A program made the translations under genes and the position numbers. A DNA stretch of 64,000 nucleotides from SCTD01 sp963784675 (GTDB lineage Bacteria > Actinomycetota > Actinomycetes > Mycobacteriales > SCTD01). Numbering within the stretch: the stretch's first letter is position 1; each line of letters starts with the position of its first letter. The notes beneath the pieces were generated by a model. It saw only the letters and a list, made by a program, of their open reading frames with translations. It searched no databases and was not told the DNA's origin. Positions 55,277 to 63,988 of the stretch are shown piece after piece. The stretch is from contig CAWASE010000001.1 of NCBI GenBank assembly GCA_963784675.1, positions 558,001 to 622,000 on the forward strand. Reading direction: 5' to 3'.

Positions 55277-56457
55277 CAGGCAGCGTCCTGATCAGGATCG
55301 GCGGACAGCCGCGCCGACTCGAGCGCCTGCGCCAGCAGGCCCTGCTCGCTCGCCGTCGGAGCGCTGCGGACGAAGTCGACGAATCCGTGCGCCAGCTCGG
55401 TGTCGGACAGCCCGACGGTGCGGGCGGCGTAGCTGCCCGCTGCGTCACCGGAGTCGCCGCTCGGGTCCCAGGACAGCGTCAGGGGGTAGGTGTAGCGCCG
55501 CTGCAACCTCGACATCGCTTCCATCGGACGCACCGGATCAGTCATCCGCAGCGCGACGAAGTCCTGCTCGGCGCCGTCGAACTCCCGGCTGTGCAGCAGC
55601 TCCTCCAGGGTGCCCGACAGCGCCTGCAACCGTCGGTGGACCGGCGTGGGGACCTCCTCGACCCGCGACAGACCCGTCGCGTCCAGCTCGACCAGGAACG
55701 AGGTCTTCACGTGGGAGGCCTCGCTGAAGGAGTAGGGAAGCGGCGAACCGGAGTAGCGCAGGCCGGGACGCAGCGTCTGAGGGCGGTGCAGGTGCCCCAG
55801 CGCCGTGTAGTCGATGCCGTCGAACAGGCGGGCCGGCACGTCGCCGATCCCACCGACGCTGATGTCGCGCTCGGAGTCGGTGGCGGTGCCACCGGTCACG
55901 AACGCGTGCGCCAAGACCACGCTCCGCCCACGACCGGCGCGGTCGGCGTGCACCGCCGTGAGGGCCTGCCGCAGCACGCGTCCGTGCGCGCCGCGCTCGA
56001 CCGGGTCGTCGCTCTCAGGCTCGACGGGCACGCCCGGCACGAGCCCCCGCACGGCCGCTGGCTCCAGGTACGGCAGCCCGTAGACAGCCACCTCGCCGTG
56101 CTGGTCGGACAGCAGCACCGGCTCGGCCAGGCGCCGCGGATCGGTGCGCAGCGAGATGCGGCGGTCCAGCAGGCCCGCCTTGTCACCCAACCGGGCCGCC
56201 GAGTCGTGGTTGCCGCTGATGACGACCACCTCCGTGCCCGCATCGCGCAGCCGCTGCAGCGCGTCGGCGAAGGTGCGCAGCGCCGACTCGGGCGGGAGCG
56301 CGCGGTCGTGCACGTCGCCGGACACCAAGACGGCGTCGATTCGCTCCGAGACCGCGACCTCGACCAGGTGGTCGACGAAGGCCGACTGCGCCGCAGCTAG
56401 GTCGTGCCCGTGCAGGTGTCGACCCAGGTGCCAGTCGGAGGTGTGCAGCAGGCGCAT
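55276..56457 (-). CDS. sbcD: SbcD, nuclease subunit of the SbcCD complex
   Basis: SbcD is the Mre11-like phosphoesterase partner of SbcC, 393 residues. Metal-site motifs are in order: HTSDWHLGRHLHG at the N-terminus, VLVSGDVHDRALPP near 45, VVISGNHDSAARLG near 78, SVVLAHAFVTGG near 190, and YTALGHLHRPQ near 220. The C-terminal capping domain contacts SbcC. The ATG at 56457 starts directly at MRLLHTSDWHLG. sbcD precedes sbcC, and the two are coupled. Confidence 0.96.
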   Translation of the reverse strand: MRLLHTSDWHLGRHLHGHDLAAAQSAFVDHLVEVAVSERIDAVLVSGDVHDRALPPESALRTFADALQRLRDAGTEVVVISGNHDSAARLGDKAGLLDRRISLRTDPRRLAEPVLLSDQHGEVAVYGLPYLEPAAVRGLVPGVPVEPESDDPVERGAHGRVLRQALTAVHADRAGRGRSVVLAHAFVTGGTATDSERDISVGGIGDVPARLFDGIDYTALGHLHRPQTLRPGLRYSGSPLPYSFSEASHVKTSFLVELDATGLSRVEEVPTPVHRRLQALSGTLEELLHSREFDGAEQDFVALRMTDPVRPMEAMSRLQRRYTYPLTLSWDPSGDSGDAAGSYAARTVGLSDTELAHGFVDFVRSAPTASEQGLLAQALESARLSADPDQDAA

Positions 56458-56539
56458 GGACGACACCGTAGAGGCCGCCTCAGACAGTCTCCGGGCGCCC
56501 TTCACACCGTCCTCACAGCCGCCCTGCTCCACTGGTGGC

Positions 56540-57472
56540 GTGACCTGGCCCGACTCCTTCGACCACCCTGCCCGGCTGCTCCTGCTCGTGGTGGTGGTCG
56601 GCCTGCTCGGCGTCTATGCCGTCCTGCAGGTGCGCAAGCGCTCGGTGCAGCGCTCGTGGGCCGACGATGCCCTGCTGGCCTCCGTCGCGCCGCGCCGACC
56701 CGGCTGGTCGCGGCACCTGCCGGCGGCCGTCCTGGCCCTGTCCCTGGCTGCCATGACGACGGCGTACGCCGGACCCCGCGAGCCCGCACAGGTGCAGCGT
56801 GAGCGGGCCACCGTCGTCGTCGCGCTCGACACGTCGTCCTCGATGCTCGCCCAGGACGTCGCACCGGACCGCTTCACCGCGGCCAAGGCGAGCGCCGCAC
56901 GCTTCATCGAAGACCTGCCCGACACCTTTGACGTCGCGCTCGTGACCTTCCACGGCACGGCCACGCTGCAGGTACCGCCGACCCGGGACCATGCCCTCGT
57001 CACGGCCGCGATCAGCCGGCTCGAGCTGTCCGGGGGTACGGCGCTCGGCGACGCGATCCTGGCCTCGTTGCAGGCGCTGTCGACCGGTGGCTCGCAGGCC
57101 GTCGGCGCCGTCGTGCTGCTCGCCGACGGTGGCAGCACCGCCGGCTCGCCGCTGCCCGACGCCGTCCAGCAGGCCGTCGACGCCGGCGTGCCGATCAGCA
57201 CCATCGCTTACGGCACGCCCGACGGCATCGTGGTGGCCGACGGTCGGACCTTCGAGGTCCCCGTCGACGAGGCGTCGCTGGCCGCCGTGTCGGAGGCCAC
57301 CGGCGGGCAGACCTACCTGGCGGCCACCGCGGGTCAGCTCAGCGACGTGTACGCCAACATCCGCACCCGGCTCAGCACCGTCACCGTCCAGCAGGACGTC
57401 TCTGCTCCGATCGCCGGGGTCGGCCTGCTGCTGCTGCTCGTCGGGACCGCTCCCGCGCTGCTGCGCCGTTGA
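56540..57472 (+). CDS. VWA-domain membrane protein (BatA/BatB-like)
   Basis: This 310-residue protein starts at a GTG at 56540. Two membrane segments near the N-terminus (LLLLVVVVGLLGVYAVLQ and LPAAVLALSLAAMTTAYA) precede a VWA domain with the MIDAS motif VALDTSSSMLAQD, SGGTALGDAI and LLADGGSTAG. A last hydrophobic segment sits at the C-terminus (GVGLLLLLVGTAPALL). This is the architecture of BatA-type proteins. No MoxR ATPase gene is adjacent. It is divergent from sbcD. Confidence 0.88.
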   Translation: MTWPDSFDHPARLLLLVVVVGLLGVYAVLQVRKRSVQRSWADDALLASVAPRRPGWSRHLPAAVLALSLAAMTTAYAGPREPAQVQRERATVVVALDTSSSMLAQDVAPDRFTAAKASAARFIEDLPDTFDVALVTFHGTATLQVPPTRDHALVTAAISRLELSGGTALGDAILASLQALSTGGSQAVGAVVLLADGGSTAGSPLPDAVQQAVDAGVPISTIAYGTPDGIVVADGRTFEVPVDEASLAAVSEATGGQTYLAATAGQLSDVYANIRTRLSTVTVQQDVSAPIAGVGLLLLLVGTAPALLRR

Positions 57473-57473
57473 G

Positions 57474-57707
57474 CTAACCGCGGCGCCGCGCGAGCGCAGC
57501 GACCCCCACCGGTAGGGCGGTGAGCAGCAGCAGGCTGAGCGCGACCGGCTGCGGGCCACCCTGAACCAGGACGTACCCGGCAGCCGATCCGGTCACGAGC
57601 AGCCCGCAGAGCAGCGCCCAGAGCACGAGCGCCCAGCCGGGCGACGCTGAGCCCGCCCGACCGACCATCCGGTCGTCCCACCGTCTCAGCACCGTCGTCA
57701 CGCTCAC
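57474..57707 (-). CDS. Small hypothetical membrane protein
   Basis: This is a protein of about 77 residues with two hydrophobic segments (ALVLWALLCGLLVTGSAAGYVLV and PVALSLLLLTALPVGVAAL) and a basic end. GTG starts at 57707 and 57701 are both possible. It converges with the VWA gene with one base between stops. Two clean helices support a real gene, but its function is unknown. Confidence 0.55.
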   Translation of the reverse strand: MSVTTVLRRWDDRMVGRAGSASPGWALVLWALLCGLLVTGSAAGYVLVQGGPQPVALSLLLLTALPVGVAALARRRG

Positions 57708-57804
57708 GCCGTGGACGCTCCCACGCCGCCGCACCCGTGCTGCGGACGTCCGCGCACGACACGCCACCCAGGACCGGCAGGCCGCCGGCCGGGCGACGCG
57801 ACCG

Positions 57805-58251
57805 TCACCGTGGTTCGCCCGCTTCCAGCAGCGTCTTCAGGCACGCCAGGTCCTTGCGGTTGGCTCGCCTCATGGCCGGCGCCATGGCCAGGCCCGCGAC
57901 CTTGGAGAAGCCGCTCGGGGCACCCTCGTTGCGCAGCGTCATCCAGGTGGCGCCGTCGCCGTCAGGCTCGAACAGGTAGGTCGTGGTCATGGGGAACGGT
58001 CCCTGCGCGGTCGACATGACCAGCCGCACGGCAGAAAGCTCCCGGACCTCGTAGGTATAGGCGAGGCGGCGACCGAGAAAGCGCGCCACGAACGACACCC
58101 GGGAGCCCACTGCCACCGGGCGCGGGGTCTCCCACTCGACCTCGGTGATGTTGGCGTACCAGCGCAGCGCGTTGTCGGGATCGCCCGCGAAGGCGGCCAC
58201 CTGCTGCAGGGGCCGCTCGATCCGGATGCGGGTGGTGACGTCGACAGCCAT
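57805..58251 (-). CDS. SRPBCC (START-like) family protein
   Basis: This 148-residue protein has the polyketide-cyclase/START-like fold pattern: VTTRIRIERPLQQVAAFAGDPDNALRWYANITEVEWE at the start, SFVARFLGRRLAYTYEVRELS, and TTYLFEPDGDGATWMTLRNEG, ending with a long C-terminal helix. It probably binds a hydrophobic ligand. No pathway partner is adjacent. Confidence 0.88.
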   Translation of the reverse strand: MAVDVTTRIRIERPLQQVAAFAGDPDNALRWYANITEVEWETPRPVAVGSRVSFVARFLGRRLAYTYEVRELSAVRLVMSTAQGPFPMTTTYLFEPDGDGATWMTLRNEGAPSGFSKVAGLAMAPAMRRANRKDLACLKTLLEAGEPR

Positions 58252-58505
58252 CCGGCGACCGTAGCCCGGGGTCGGGCCGGTCCGCCGCCACCACTGCTCC
58301 GGTGCGGCGGTCAGGCGGCCCGCCGCCCTGACGCCGGATGCGCCGTCCGCACCCCCACCGCCGGAGCGTGTCGCTGCGCTGCCGGGGCTCGGCCCGGTCG
58401 TGTGCGCCGTTGCTTACGGGATCATGTCCGGACGGCCCGCCGGGCATCGGGCGGCTCCTCGCCTGGTTGAGCACCACAGCAGACACTCGCGACCTCGGAG
58501 GAACG

Positions 58506-59714
58506 ATGAGCATCACCATGTACGGCACGGCCTGGTGCTCGGACTGCAAGCGCGCGAAGCAGTTCTTCGGCGAGCAACGCGTGCAGTACGAGTTCGTCGA
58601 CGTGGACGCCGATGCCGCCGGGCGCGCCGTCGTCCAAGGTCACAACGACGGCAAGGACATCATCCCGACGATCGTCTTCGAGGACGGCAGCATCCTCGTC
58701 GAGCCGAGCAACGCCGAGCTCGCCGCGAAGCTGGGACTGCAGTCGACCGCGAAGAACGAGTTCTACGACCTGGTCGTCGTGGGTTCCGGACCGTCGGGAC
58801 TGACGGCGGCGCTCTACGCGGCGCGCGAAGGCCTGTCGGTGCTGGTGGTGGAACGCGCCGGCGTCGGCGGTCAGGCCGGGGTCACCGAGCGCCTGGACAA
58901 CTTCCCAGGGTTTCCCGAGGGAGTGACCGGTGACGAGTTCGCCGGCCGGCTGCGTGCACAGGCGGAGCGCTTCGGCGTGGAGGTGCTCCCGGCGCAGGAG
59001 GTGACCTCGGTCGAGGTCGACGGTCAGTACCGCATCGTCACGACGGGGGACGGCACCGCTTACTGCGCGTTTGCCGTCCTGCTGGCCATGGGCTCGACCT
59101 ACCGCCGCCTGGGCATCGACGGGGAGGACGACCTGATCGGAGCAGGCGTCCACTTCTGCGCGACCTGCGACGGCGCCTTCTACCGCGGCAAGGACGTCGT
59201 CGTGGTCGGTGGTGGCAACAGCGCCGGCGAGGAGAGCATCTTCCTGACCCGCTTCGCCGACTCGGTCACCATCGTCACGCGCGACACGGCGCTGTCGGCG
59301 AGCAAGGTCGTCGTGCAGAAGGTCGAGGAGAACGCCAAGATCCGCGTGGTCACCGGCGCGACCCCCACCGGGTTCGTCACCCGCACCGACGGCACGCTGG
59401 AGGCCCTCGCCGTGGACCGGGACGGGACCGCCGACACGGTCCCCGCGGACGGCGCTTTCATCTTCATCGGGCTCTCGCCGAACAGCGAGCTGGTGAAGGA
59501 CCTGGTCGACGTCGACGAGGCGGGGTTCATCGTCGCCGACCTCGGCATGTCGACGAGCCAGCCGGGCGTCTTCGTCGCCGGCGACGTGCGCAGCGGATCG
59601 ACGAAGCAGGCAGCCAGTGCCGCAGGCGAGGGCGCGGCTGCCGCGCTGGCCATCCGGCGCTATGTCGACCCGCTCGCCAGCGGTCTGCGCCCGACCTCCG
59701 TCGACGCGGGATAG
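58506..59714 (+). CDS. Glutaredoxin/mycoredoxin-like domain fused to thioredoxin reductase
   Basis: This is a 402-residue fusion. Residues 1-78 are a glutaredoxin-like (mycoredoxin-type) domain with the active site TAWCSDCKRAK and IIPTIVFEDGSILVEPS. From about residue 85 it is a complete thioredoxin-reductase-like flavoprotein: VVGSGPSGLTAALYAAREG (FAD), FCATCDGAF with the redox CATC pair, VVGGGNSAGEE (NADPH), FIFIGLSPNSE, and GVFVAGDVRSGSTKQAASAAGEG. Electrons could pass from NADPH through CATC to CSDC in one chain. The ATG follows GGAGG. A substrate such as the AhpE-type peroxidase at 36.5 kb is plausible but inferred. Confidence 0.92.
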   Translation: MSITMYGTAWCSDCKRAKQFFGEQRVQYEFVDVDADAAGRAVVQGHNDGKDIIPTIVFEDGSILVEPSNAELAAKLGLQSTAKNEFYDLVVVGSGPSGLTAALYAAREGLSVLVVERAGVGGQAGVTERLDNFPGFPEGVTGDEFAGRLRAQAERFGVEVLPAQEVTSVEVDGQYRIVTTGDGTAYCAFAVLLAMGSTYRRLGIDGEDDLIGAGVHFCATCDGAFYRGKDVVVVGGGNSAGEESIFLTRFADSVTIVTRDTALSASKVVVQKVEENAKIRVVTGATPTGFVTRTDGTLEALAVDRDGTADTVPADGAFIFIGLSPNSELVKDLVDVDEAGFIVADLGMSTSQPGVFVAGDVRSGSTKQAASAAGEGAAAALAIRRYVDPLASGLRPTSVDAG

Positions 59715-59721
59715 CTCTACG

Positions 59722-60069
59722 GTGAGCGTCGAGGCCCTGCTGCGCGACTACCCGGACGATTTCGAGGCGGCCTCTGCCCAGGCCTGGTGGACGCAGCGTC
59801 TGGTCCTGCTCGAGGCGCGCCGTCGTCCGACGACCGACCCGCACCGGTCGGTGAGCAGCGGCTGCGCGGCCACCGGCGCCCGCACCCACGCGCAGAAGCT
59901 CGCGGAGTCGGCGAGCCGATGCCTGGACCGGTGGCGGGAGGGCGTCGGCACGCGTTGCGAGGGTTGCGGTCAGGTGCTCGAGCTCGCCCGGCTCCATGCC
60001 GTCCCTGCTGCGGTGCGGTGCCGGGCGTGCGCGCCCCGCTCCGCCTCCGATACCAGGTGGTGCCGATAG
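59722..60069 (+). CDS. DksA/TraR-type C4 zinc-finger protein
   Basis: This 115-residue protein starts at a GTG only 7 bases after the preceding stop. The C-terminal half has TRCEGCGQVLELARLHAVPAAVRCRACAP, a C4 zinc finger matching the DksA/TraR family (CxxC-x17-CxxC with the ARLxAVPxAxRC core). The N-terminal part is helical and Arg-rich. Family members bind RNA polymerase through its secondary channel; whether this short form does is unknown. Confidence 0.75.
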   Translation: MSVEALLRDYPDDFEAASAQAWWTQRLVLLEARRRPTTDPHRSVSSGCAATGARTHAQKLAESASRCLDRWREGVGTRCEGCGQVLELARLHAVPAAVRCRACAPRSASDTRWCR

Positions 60070-60133
60070 GCGTGGCTCCGGCCGGCTCCAGACCGGCTCT
60101 GCGTTGCGGGCCGCGGTAGGCCGGGATCGGGAC

Positions 60134-60481
60134 ATGCCTGTGGACGCCGACCTCGCGGCACGGCTGCGTGCGGTGCTCAGCGCCGAGCCTCAGCTGTCCG
60201 AGCAGCGGATGTTCGGTGGGGTGGCCTTCTTGCTCGACGGCCGCCTCGCGGTCAGCGCCAGCAGCCAGGGTGGGCTGCTGGTTCGGGTCGATCCAGCCGA
60301 GACCGACGCACTGATCGACGAACCCACGGTGACCCGCTTCGTCATGCGTGGCCGTGCGATGGACGGCTGGCTGCACGTGCTCGCGCCGGTCGTGGAGCAG
60401 GACGCCGACCTGCTGTCGTGGGCGGCCCGCGGCGTCGCCTTCGCCCGAACGCTGCCGCGACGCGAGCACTCCCGTCCGTAG
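60134..60481 (+). CDS. TfoX N-terminal-domain protein
   Basis: This 115-residue protein consists of a TfoX N-terminal-like domain: LAARLRAVLSAEPQLSEQRMFGGVAFLLDGRLAVSAS, LLVRVDPAETDAL, and GRAMDGWLHVLAPVVEQDADLLSWA. Stand-alone copies are common in actinobacteria and are not known to act in competence. The ATG at 60134 is used. selO follows 10 bases downstream. Confidence 0.85.
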   Translation: MPVDADLAARLRAVLSAEPQLSEQRMFGGVAFLLDGRLAVSASSQGGLLVRVDPAETDALIDEPTVTRFVMRGRAMDGWLHVLAPVVEQDADLLSWAARGVAFARTLPRREHSRP

Positions 60482-60491
60482 GCTGGCGGAC

Positions 60492-61952
60492 GTGAGCCTC
60501 GCCCCACCGCCTGCAGTCGTCCTCGGTGACCAGTTCGCTCGGGAGCTGCCGGAGCTGGCGCTGGCGTGGCAGGCGGAGCAGGCTCCGAACCCTGCGCTGC
60601 TGCTGCTCAACGAGCCGCTCGCGGCCGAGCTGGGGCTGGACGTCGACTGGCTGCGCAGCCCCGCCGGCGTCCGCATGCTGCTCGGTACGCAGGTGCCCGA
60701 GGGCGCCCGGCCGGTCGCTCAGGCGTACGCAGGCCATCAGTTCGGCGGCTACAACCCGCGACTCGGCGACGGACGGGCCCTGCTGCTGGGAGAGCTCACT
60801 GCTGCTGACGGGCAGCTTCGCGACCTGCATCTGAAGGGGTCCGGTGCGACGCCGTTCTCCCGCGGTGGAGACGGCCGGGCGGTCGTCGGCCCGATGCTGC
60901 GCGAGTACGTCGTCAGCGAGGCCATGCACGCCCTGGGCATCCCGACGACCCGGTCGCTCGCGGTCGTCGCCACCGGTCGAGCGGTGCAGCGCGAAGGTCT
61001 GCTGCCCGGGGCCGTGCTCGCCCGGGTCGCGAGCAGCCACCTGCGGGTGGGCAGCTTCCAGTACGCCCGAGCCGCTGGCGAGCCGGGGGTCCTCCGGCGA
61101 CTGGCCGACCACGCGGTGGCACGGCACCACCCGGACGCCGCCGGGGCAGAGCAGCCTCACCTCGAGCTGTTCCGTCGGGTGCTGGCGGCACAGGCCGAGC
61201 TGGTCGCGCGGTGGATGCTCGTCGGGTTCGTCCACGGTGTGATGAACACCGACAACACCACCATTTCCGGCGAGACGATCGACTACGGGCCGTGCGCGTT
61301 CCTCGAGGCTTTCGACCCGGCGACCGTGTTCAGCTCGATCGACGAGAGCGGTCGCTATGCCTACGGCAACCAGCCGGCCGTCCTCGGCTGGAACCTGGCC
61401 CGGCTGGCGGAGGCGATGCTGCCCCTGTTCGACGAGGACCAGGACCGGGCGGTGGAGCTCGCTCAGGAGACCCTGGACGGCTACCGGGACCAGTACCGTG
61501 CGGCGTGGTTGCGCGGCATGCGGGCCAAGCTCGGCCTGACCGCCGCTCCGTACCCCGTCACCGACCCCCTGGTCGAGGACCTGCCGGCGCTCCTGCAGCA
61601 GGCGCGGGTCGACCACACCTCGTTCTACCGACGGCTGGCAGAGGCCGTCCGCGACGAGACGACGGCGCGCCCCCGGCAGCTGCCGGACCAGCCTGCTCTT
61701 GACGGCTGGACGCAGCGCTGGCTGGCGCTGCACCCCGACGCGGATCTGATGGACCGCACGAACCCGGTCTACGTACCCCGCAACCAGATGCTGGAGCAGG
61801 CGCTCGCCGCGGCGACGAGCGGCGATCTCGAGCCGGTGCGGCGGCTGCTCGGCGCCGTCACGCATCCGTACCTGGAACGGCCGGGACTGGACGCCTACGC
61901 CCGTCCGGCCCCGGCCGAGTTCGCCGGCTACCGGACCTTCTGCGGCACGTGA
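60492..61952 (+). CDS. selO: SelO/YdiU-family pseudokinase (protein AMPylase)
   Basis: SelO proteins have an inverted kinase-like active site and transfer AMP to Ser, Thr or Tyr of target proteins, with a role in redox balance. The 486-residue protein has YAGHQFGGYNPRLGDGRALLLGEL, LHLKGSGATPFSRGGDGRAVVGPMLREYVVSEAM, GFVHGVMNTDNTTISGETIDYGPCAFLE and NQPAVLGWNLARLAEA. The C-terminus ends in FCGT, so no selenocysteine is encoded and a Cys stands near the end. The start is a GTG at 60492. Confidence 0.95.
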   Translation: MSLAPPPAVVLGDQFARELPELALAWQAEQAPNPALLLLNEPLAAELGLDVDWLRSPAGVRMLLGTQVPEGARPVAQAYAGHQFGGYNPRLGDGRALLLGELTAADGQLRDLHLKGSGATPFSRGGDGRAVVGPMLREYVVSEAMHALGIPTTRSLAVVATGRAVQREGLLPGAVLARVASSHLRVGSFQYARAAGEPGVLRRLADHAVARHHPDAAGAEQPHLELFRRVLAAQAELVARWMLVGFVHGVMNTDNTTISGETIDYGPCAFLEAFDPATVFSSIDESGRYAYGNQPAVLGWNLARLAEAMLPLFDEDQDRAVELAQETLDGYRDQYRAAWLRGMRAKLGLTAAPYPVTDPLVEDLPALLQQARVDHTSFYRRLAEAVRDETTARPRQLPDQPALDGWTQRWLALHPDADLMDRTNPVYVPRNQMLEQALAAATSGDLEPVRRLLGAVTHPYLERPGLDAYARPAPAEFAGYRTFCGT

Positions 61953-62222
61953 GCCCAGAAGGCTCGCCGGACTGGACGCAGACCGCCGTGGCCGACCCGC
62001 AGGCCGCGGTCGCATCCGGCGGGCTGCGGCCCGAGGCCGCCGGTTGCGGTGGGGCGGGCGGGTGGGTGGGGCTCGAACCGTCCGGACCCAAAGGATGATG
62101 CACTTGTGCGGATCGTGGCGAACGTGGCGAATTTCGGGGCAAAAGGCAACCAAGATGGCCCATGAGACGCTCTCGCCGCTGCGTCCCCGAGGCCCCGGTC
62201 TGTCGCTCTCCCGAAGCCGGGT

Positions 62223-62772
62223 TCAACTCCGGGAGCGTTGTCCCCAGTCGGACCGGATCGGCGGCAGGTCACACCCGCGTGGGTCGGGCGGCATGGGCGT
62301 CTCGCCATCGTCCGCATCGAACTGCCGTCCGTACTGGTCGGGCAGGCTCCCCCAGCCCCAGTACGCCGCTGGACGGTCCGGCGTCTCGCCGAGCACCTCG
62401 TACGGATCGACGCGCTGGTCGCCGACCGTGCACAGGTGGGTCCAGTCGTCGCCGAGGTCGAAGGTGTAGGCGAACTGCTCGCCGAGGGCCAGCCGGGACA
62501 GCCTGGTCCGGTCCGTGCGATCGACCTGGCGCCCTTGAGGCGGGTCGTCGCCCCAGGAGTCTCCTGGTCCGATGAGCAGCGTCTCGTCGACGAGCTCGAC
62601 GGTGTGCAGATGCGCCAGGTCCCATCGACCGAACGCGTCGTCGATGGCCGCGGCAAGCTGGCCGAAGGTCATGGACGCGGGCAGCGACGAAGATCCGGCC
62701 CGGTCGCGGCCAGAGATCTTCACCACGCCCGCTCACCAGATCGACCCGCACGGACAGCCAAGTACGAGACAA
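62223..62772 (-). pseudogene. pRiA4b ORF-3-like protein, one frameshift
   Basis: The family is named after a plasmid pRiA4b ORF and is often seen near mobile elements; function is unknown. A TTG start at 62772 opens with SRTWLSVRVDLVSGRGEDLWPRPGR. At about 62676 one extra base moves the frame, and the rest continues as MTFGQLAAAIDDAFGRWDLAHLHTVEL, FAYTFDLGDDWTHLCTVG and YWGWGSLPDQYGRQFDADDGE, the typical core. Without repair, only the part from 62726 or below would be translated. The region upstream is a Fic remnant, so this corner appears to be decaying. Confidence 0.75.
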
Positions 62773-62779
62773 CGGTCAA

Positions 62780-63088
62780 GCCTCCATCTCTGTCGGGCGT
62801 CGCCGGGGGCGGAACCCGTTCCGTTGGCAGGGTACGGAGTGGGCCTCGCCGGCTGGCAGTGCCGGTGTCCCAGCGGGTGCTCGCCGACTGTTGCTCGGCC
62901 GTGGTGATGAGGGCGAAGACGTCCGCGTGTTCGATCCGGGAGGAGGCGATGGCCTCCGAGCGCAGCAGGAATCGCCCGAGTCCTTCGAGCCCCCGGCTGC
63001 CGGGCAGCTCACCGAGCCGCCGGACGGAGGCCTCGACGCGGCCGGTCAGCTCCAACACGTCGGCCGCCACCGTGAGCGGGCGTTCCAC
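62780..63088 (-). pseudogene. Fic-family protein, N-terminal remnant
   Basis: The readable part is a Fic N-terminal domain: PLTVAADVLELTGRVEASVRRLGEL and GLGRFLLRSEAIASSRIEHADVFAL, where the SEAIASSRIE motif is the conserved inhibitory-type helix of class II Fic proteins. The catalytic HPFxDGNGR motif is absent; the frame runs into unrelated sequence and stops at 62720. Upstream (63089-63355), fragments such as GESYSTYRPIG and SPLVYLGIVGVVVAEWE are seen in different frames but do not assemble into a gene. Confidence 0.6.
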
Positions 63089-63355
63089 GAGCCGATCGGG
63101 CGATACGTGCTGTACGACTCACCGCGACGATCGGCACAGGCGAGGGCGAATCGGCCGCCGTCCAGCAGGGGTCCTCCCACTCGGCCACGACCACTCCCAC
63201 GATGCCGAGATACACCAGAGGCGAGCGCTCGTCCGCACCGACCTGCTGTCAGGCCATCACCCAGGGGGCGTTTTCCGTGCCTGTCGACCGCGGGCCGCGG
63301 GCCGGCGTCCCGGGCCTGGTGCCGTGACCGCAGCCCGGCTCGCAGCGAGCCGTGC

Positions 63356-63988
63356 TCAGGGCCGCGAAGTGATCTTCGCCTGCGCGAGCAGGGCTGCGAC
63401 CAGCACCTGGAGGCCGAACTCGAAGTCGACGTCGCCGGCCTCTTCGTTGCGTGCGGCGGCGGCCGCGACGAAGGGCCGTTCAGCTGCCATATGCGTGTCG
63501 ACTGCGCCTACGTTCGCGAGCATCTCAGGCTCCGTGAGCAGGAAGCCGTTGGTGTATGCGGCAAGCAGTCGCGCCCAGCGCGCAGCCTCGGTGGCCCCCA
63601 CCTGCTCCTGCAGAAGCGCGAGCGCCGTCTCGATCCCGGCCCAGGGCTCCGGGCTGCCGAGCCGGCCGTGCAGCATGACTTCCAGCGCCCACGGTTCGCG
63701 TCGGACGGCCTGGCGGTGTCTGCGGAAGATCTCGGCGACCTGCTCCCACCACGGCCCCTCCGAGAGCGGGCCTGCGTCTCGGAACACTCGAGCCAGTGCT
63801 GCGGCCAGCAGGTCGTCCTTGTCGCGGACGTGCTTGTAGACGGCCATGCTGCTCAGCCCGAGGCCCGAGGCCAGCTGTCTGACGCTGAAGCCTTGCGGAC
63901 CGCGGGCCCGGAGCATCTCCAGGGCGGCCGACACCACCGCATCTCGGGACAGCCCCGCGTGGTACGCCCGGCGAGGTTCCTGCGGCAC
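63356..63988 (-). CDS. TetR-family transcriptional regulator
   Basis: This 210-residue regulator has an N-terminal helix-turn-helix: SRDAVVSAALEMLRARGPQGFSVRQLASGLGLSSMAVYKHVRDKDDLLAAAL (residues 14-65). A C-terminal ligand-binding helical domain of the TetR_C type follows, with EVMLHGRLGSPEPWAGIETALALLQE. No partner gene is visible in the window; its target may lie beyond the right edge, where the divergent neighbour would be. Confidence 0.9.
   Translation of the reverse strand: MPQEPRRAYHAGLSRDAVVSAALEMLRARGPQGFSVRQLASGLGLSSMAVYKHVRDKDDLLAAALARVFRDAGPLSEGPWWEQVAEIFRRHRQAVRREPWALEVMLHGRLGSPEPWAGIETALALLQEQVGATEAARWARLLAAYTNGFLLTEPEMLANVGAVDTHMAAERPFVAAAAARNEEAGDVDFEFGLQVLVAALLAQAKITSRP

Noticed and set aside
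62060..62100. GGTTCGAGCCCCACC on the minus strand, resembling a tRNA T arm
   Set aside because: The stem does not pair properly and no acceptor, D or anticodon arm can be folded around it.
62205..62240. Inverted repeat CTCCCG...CGGGAG as a terminator
   Set aside because: There is no T-run, the loop is long, and it overlaps the end of a coding frame; such pairs are common at this GC content.
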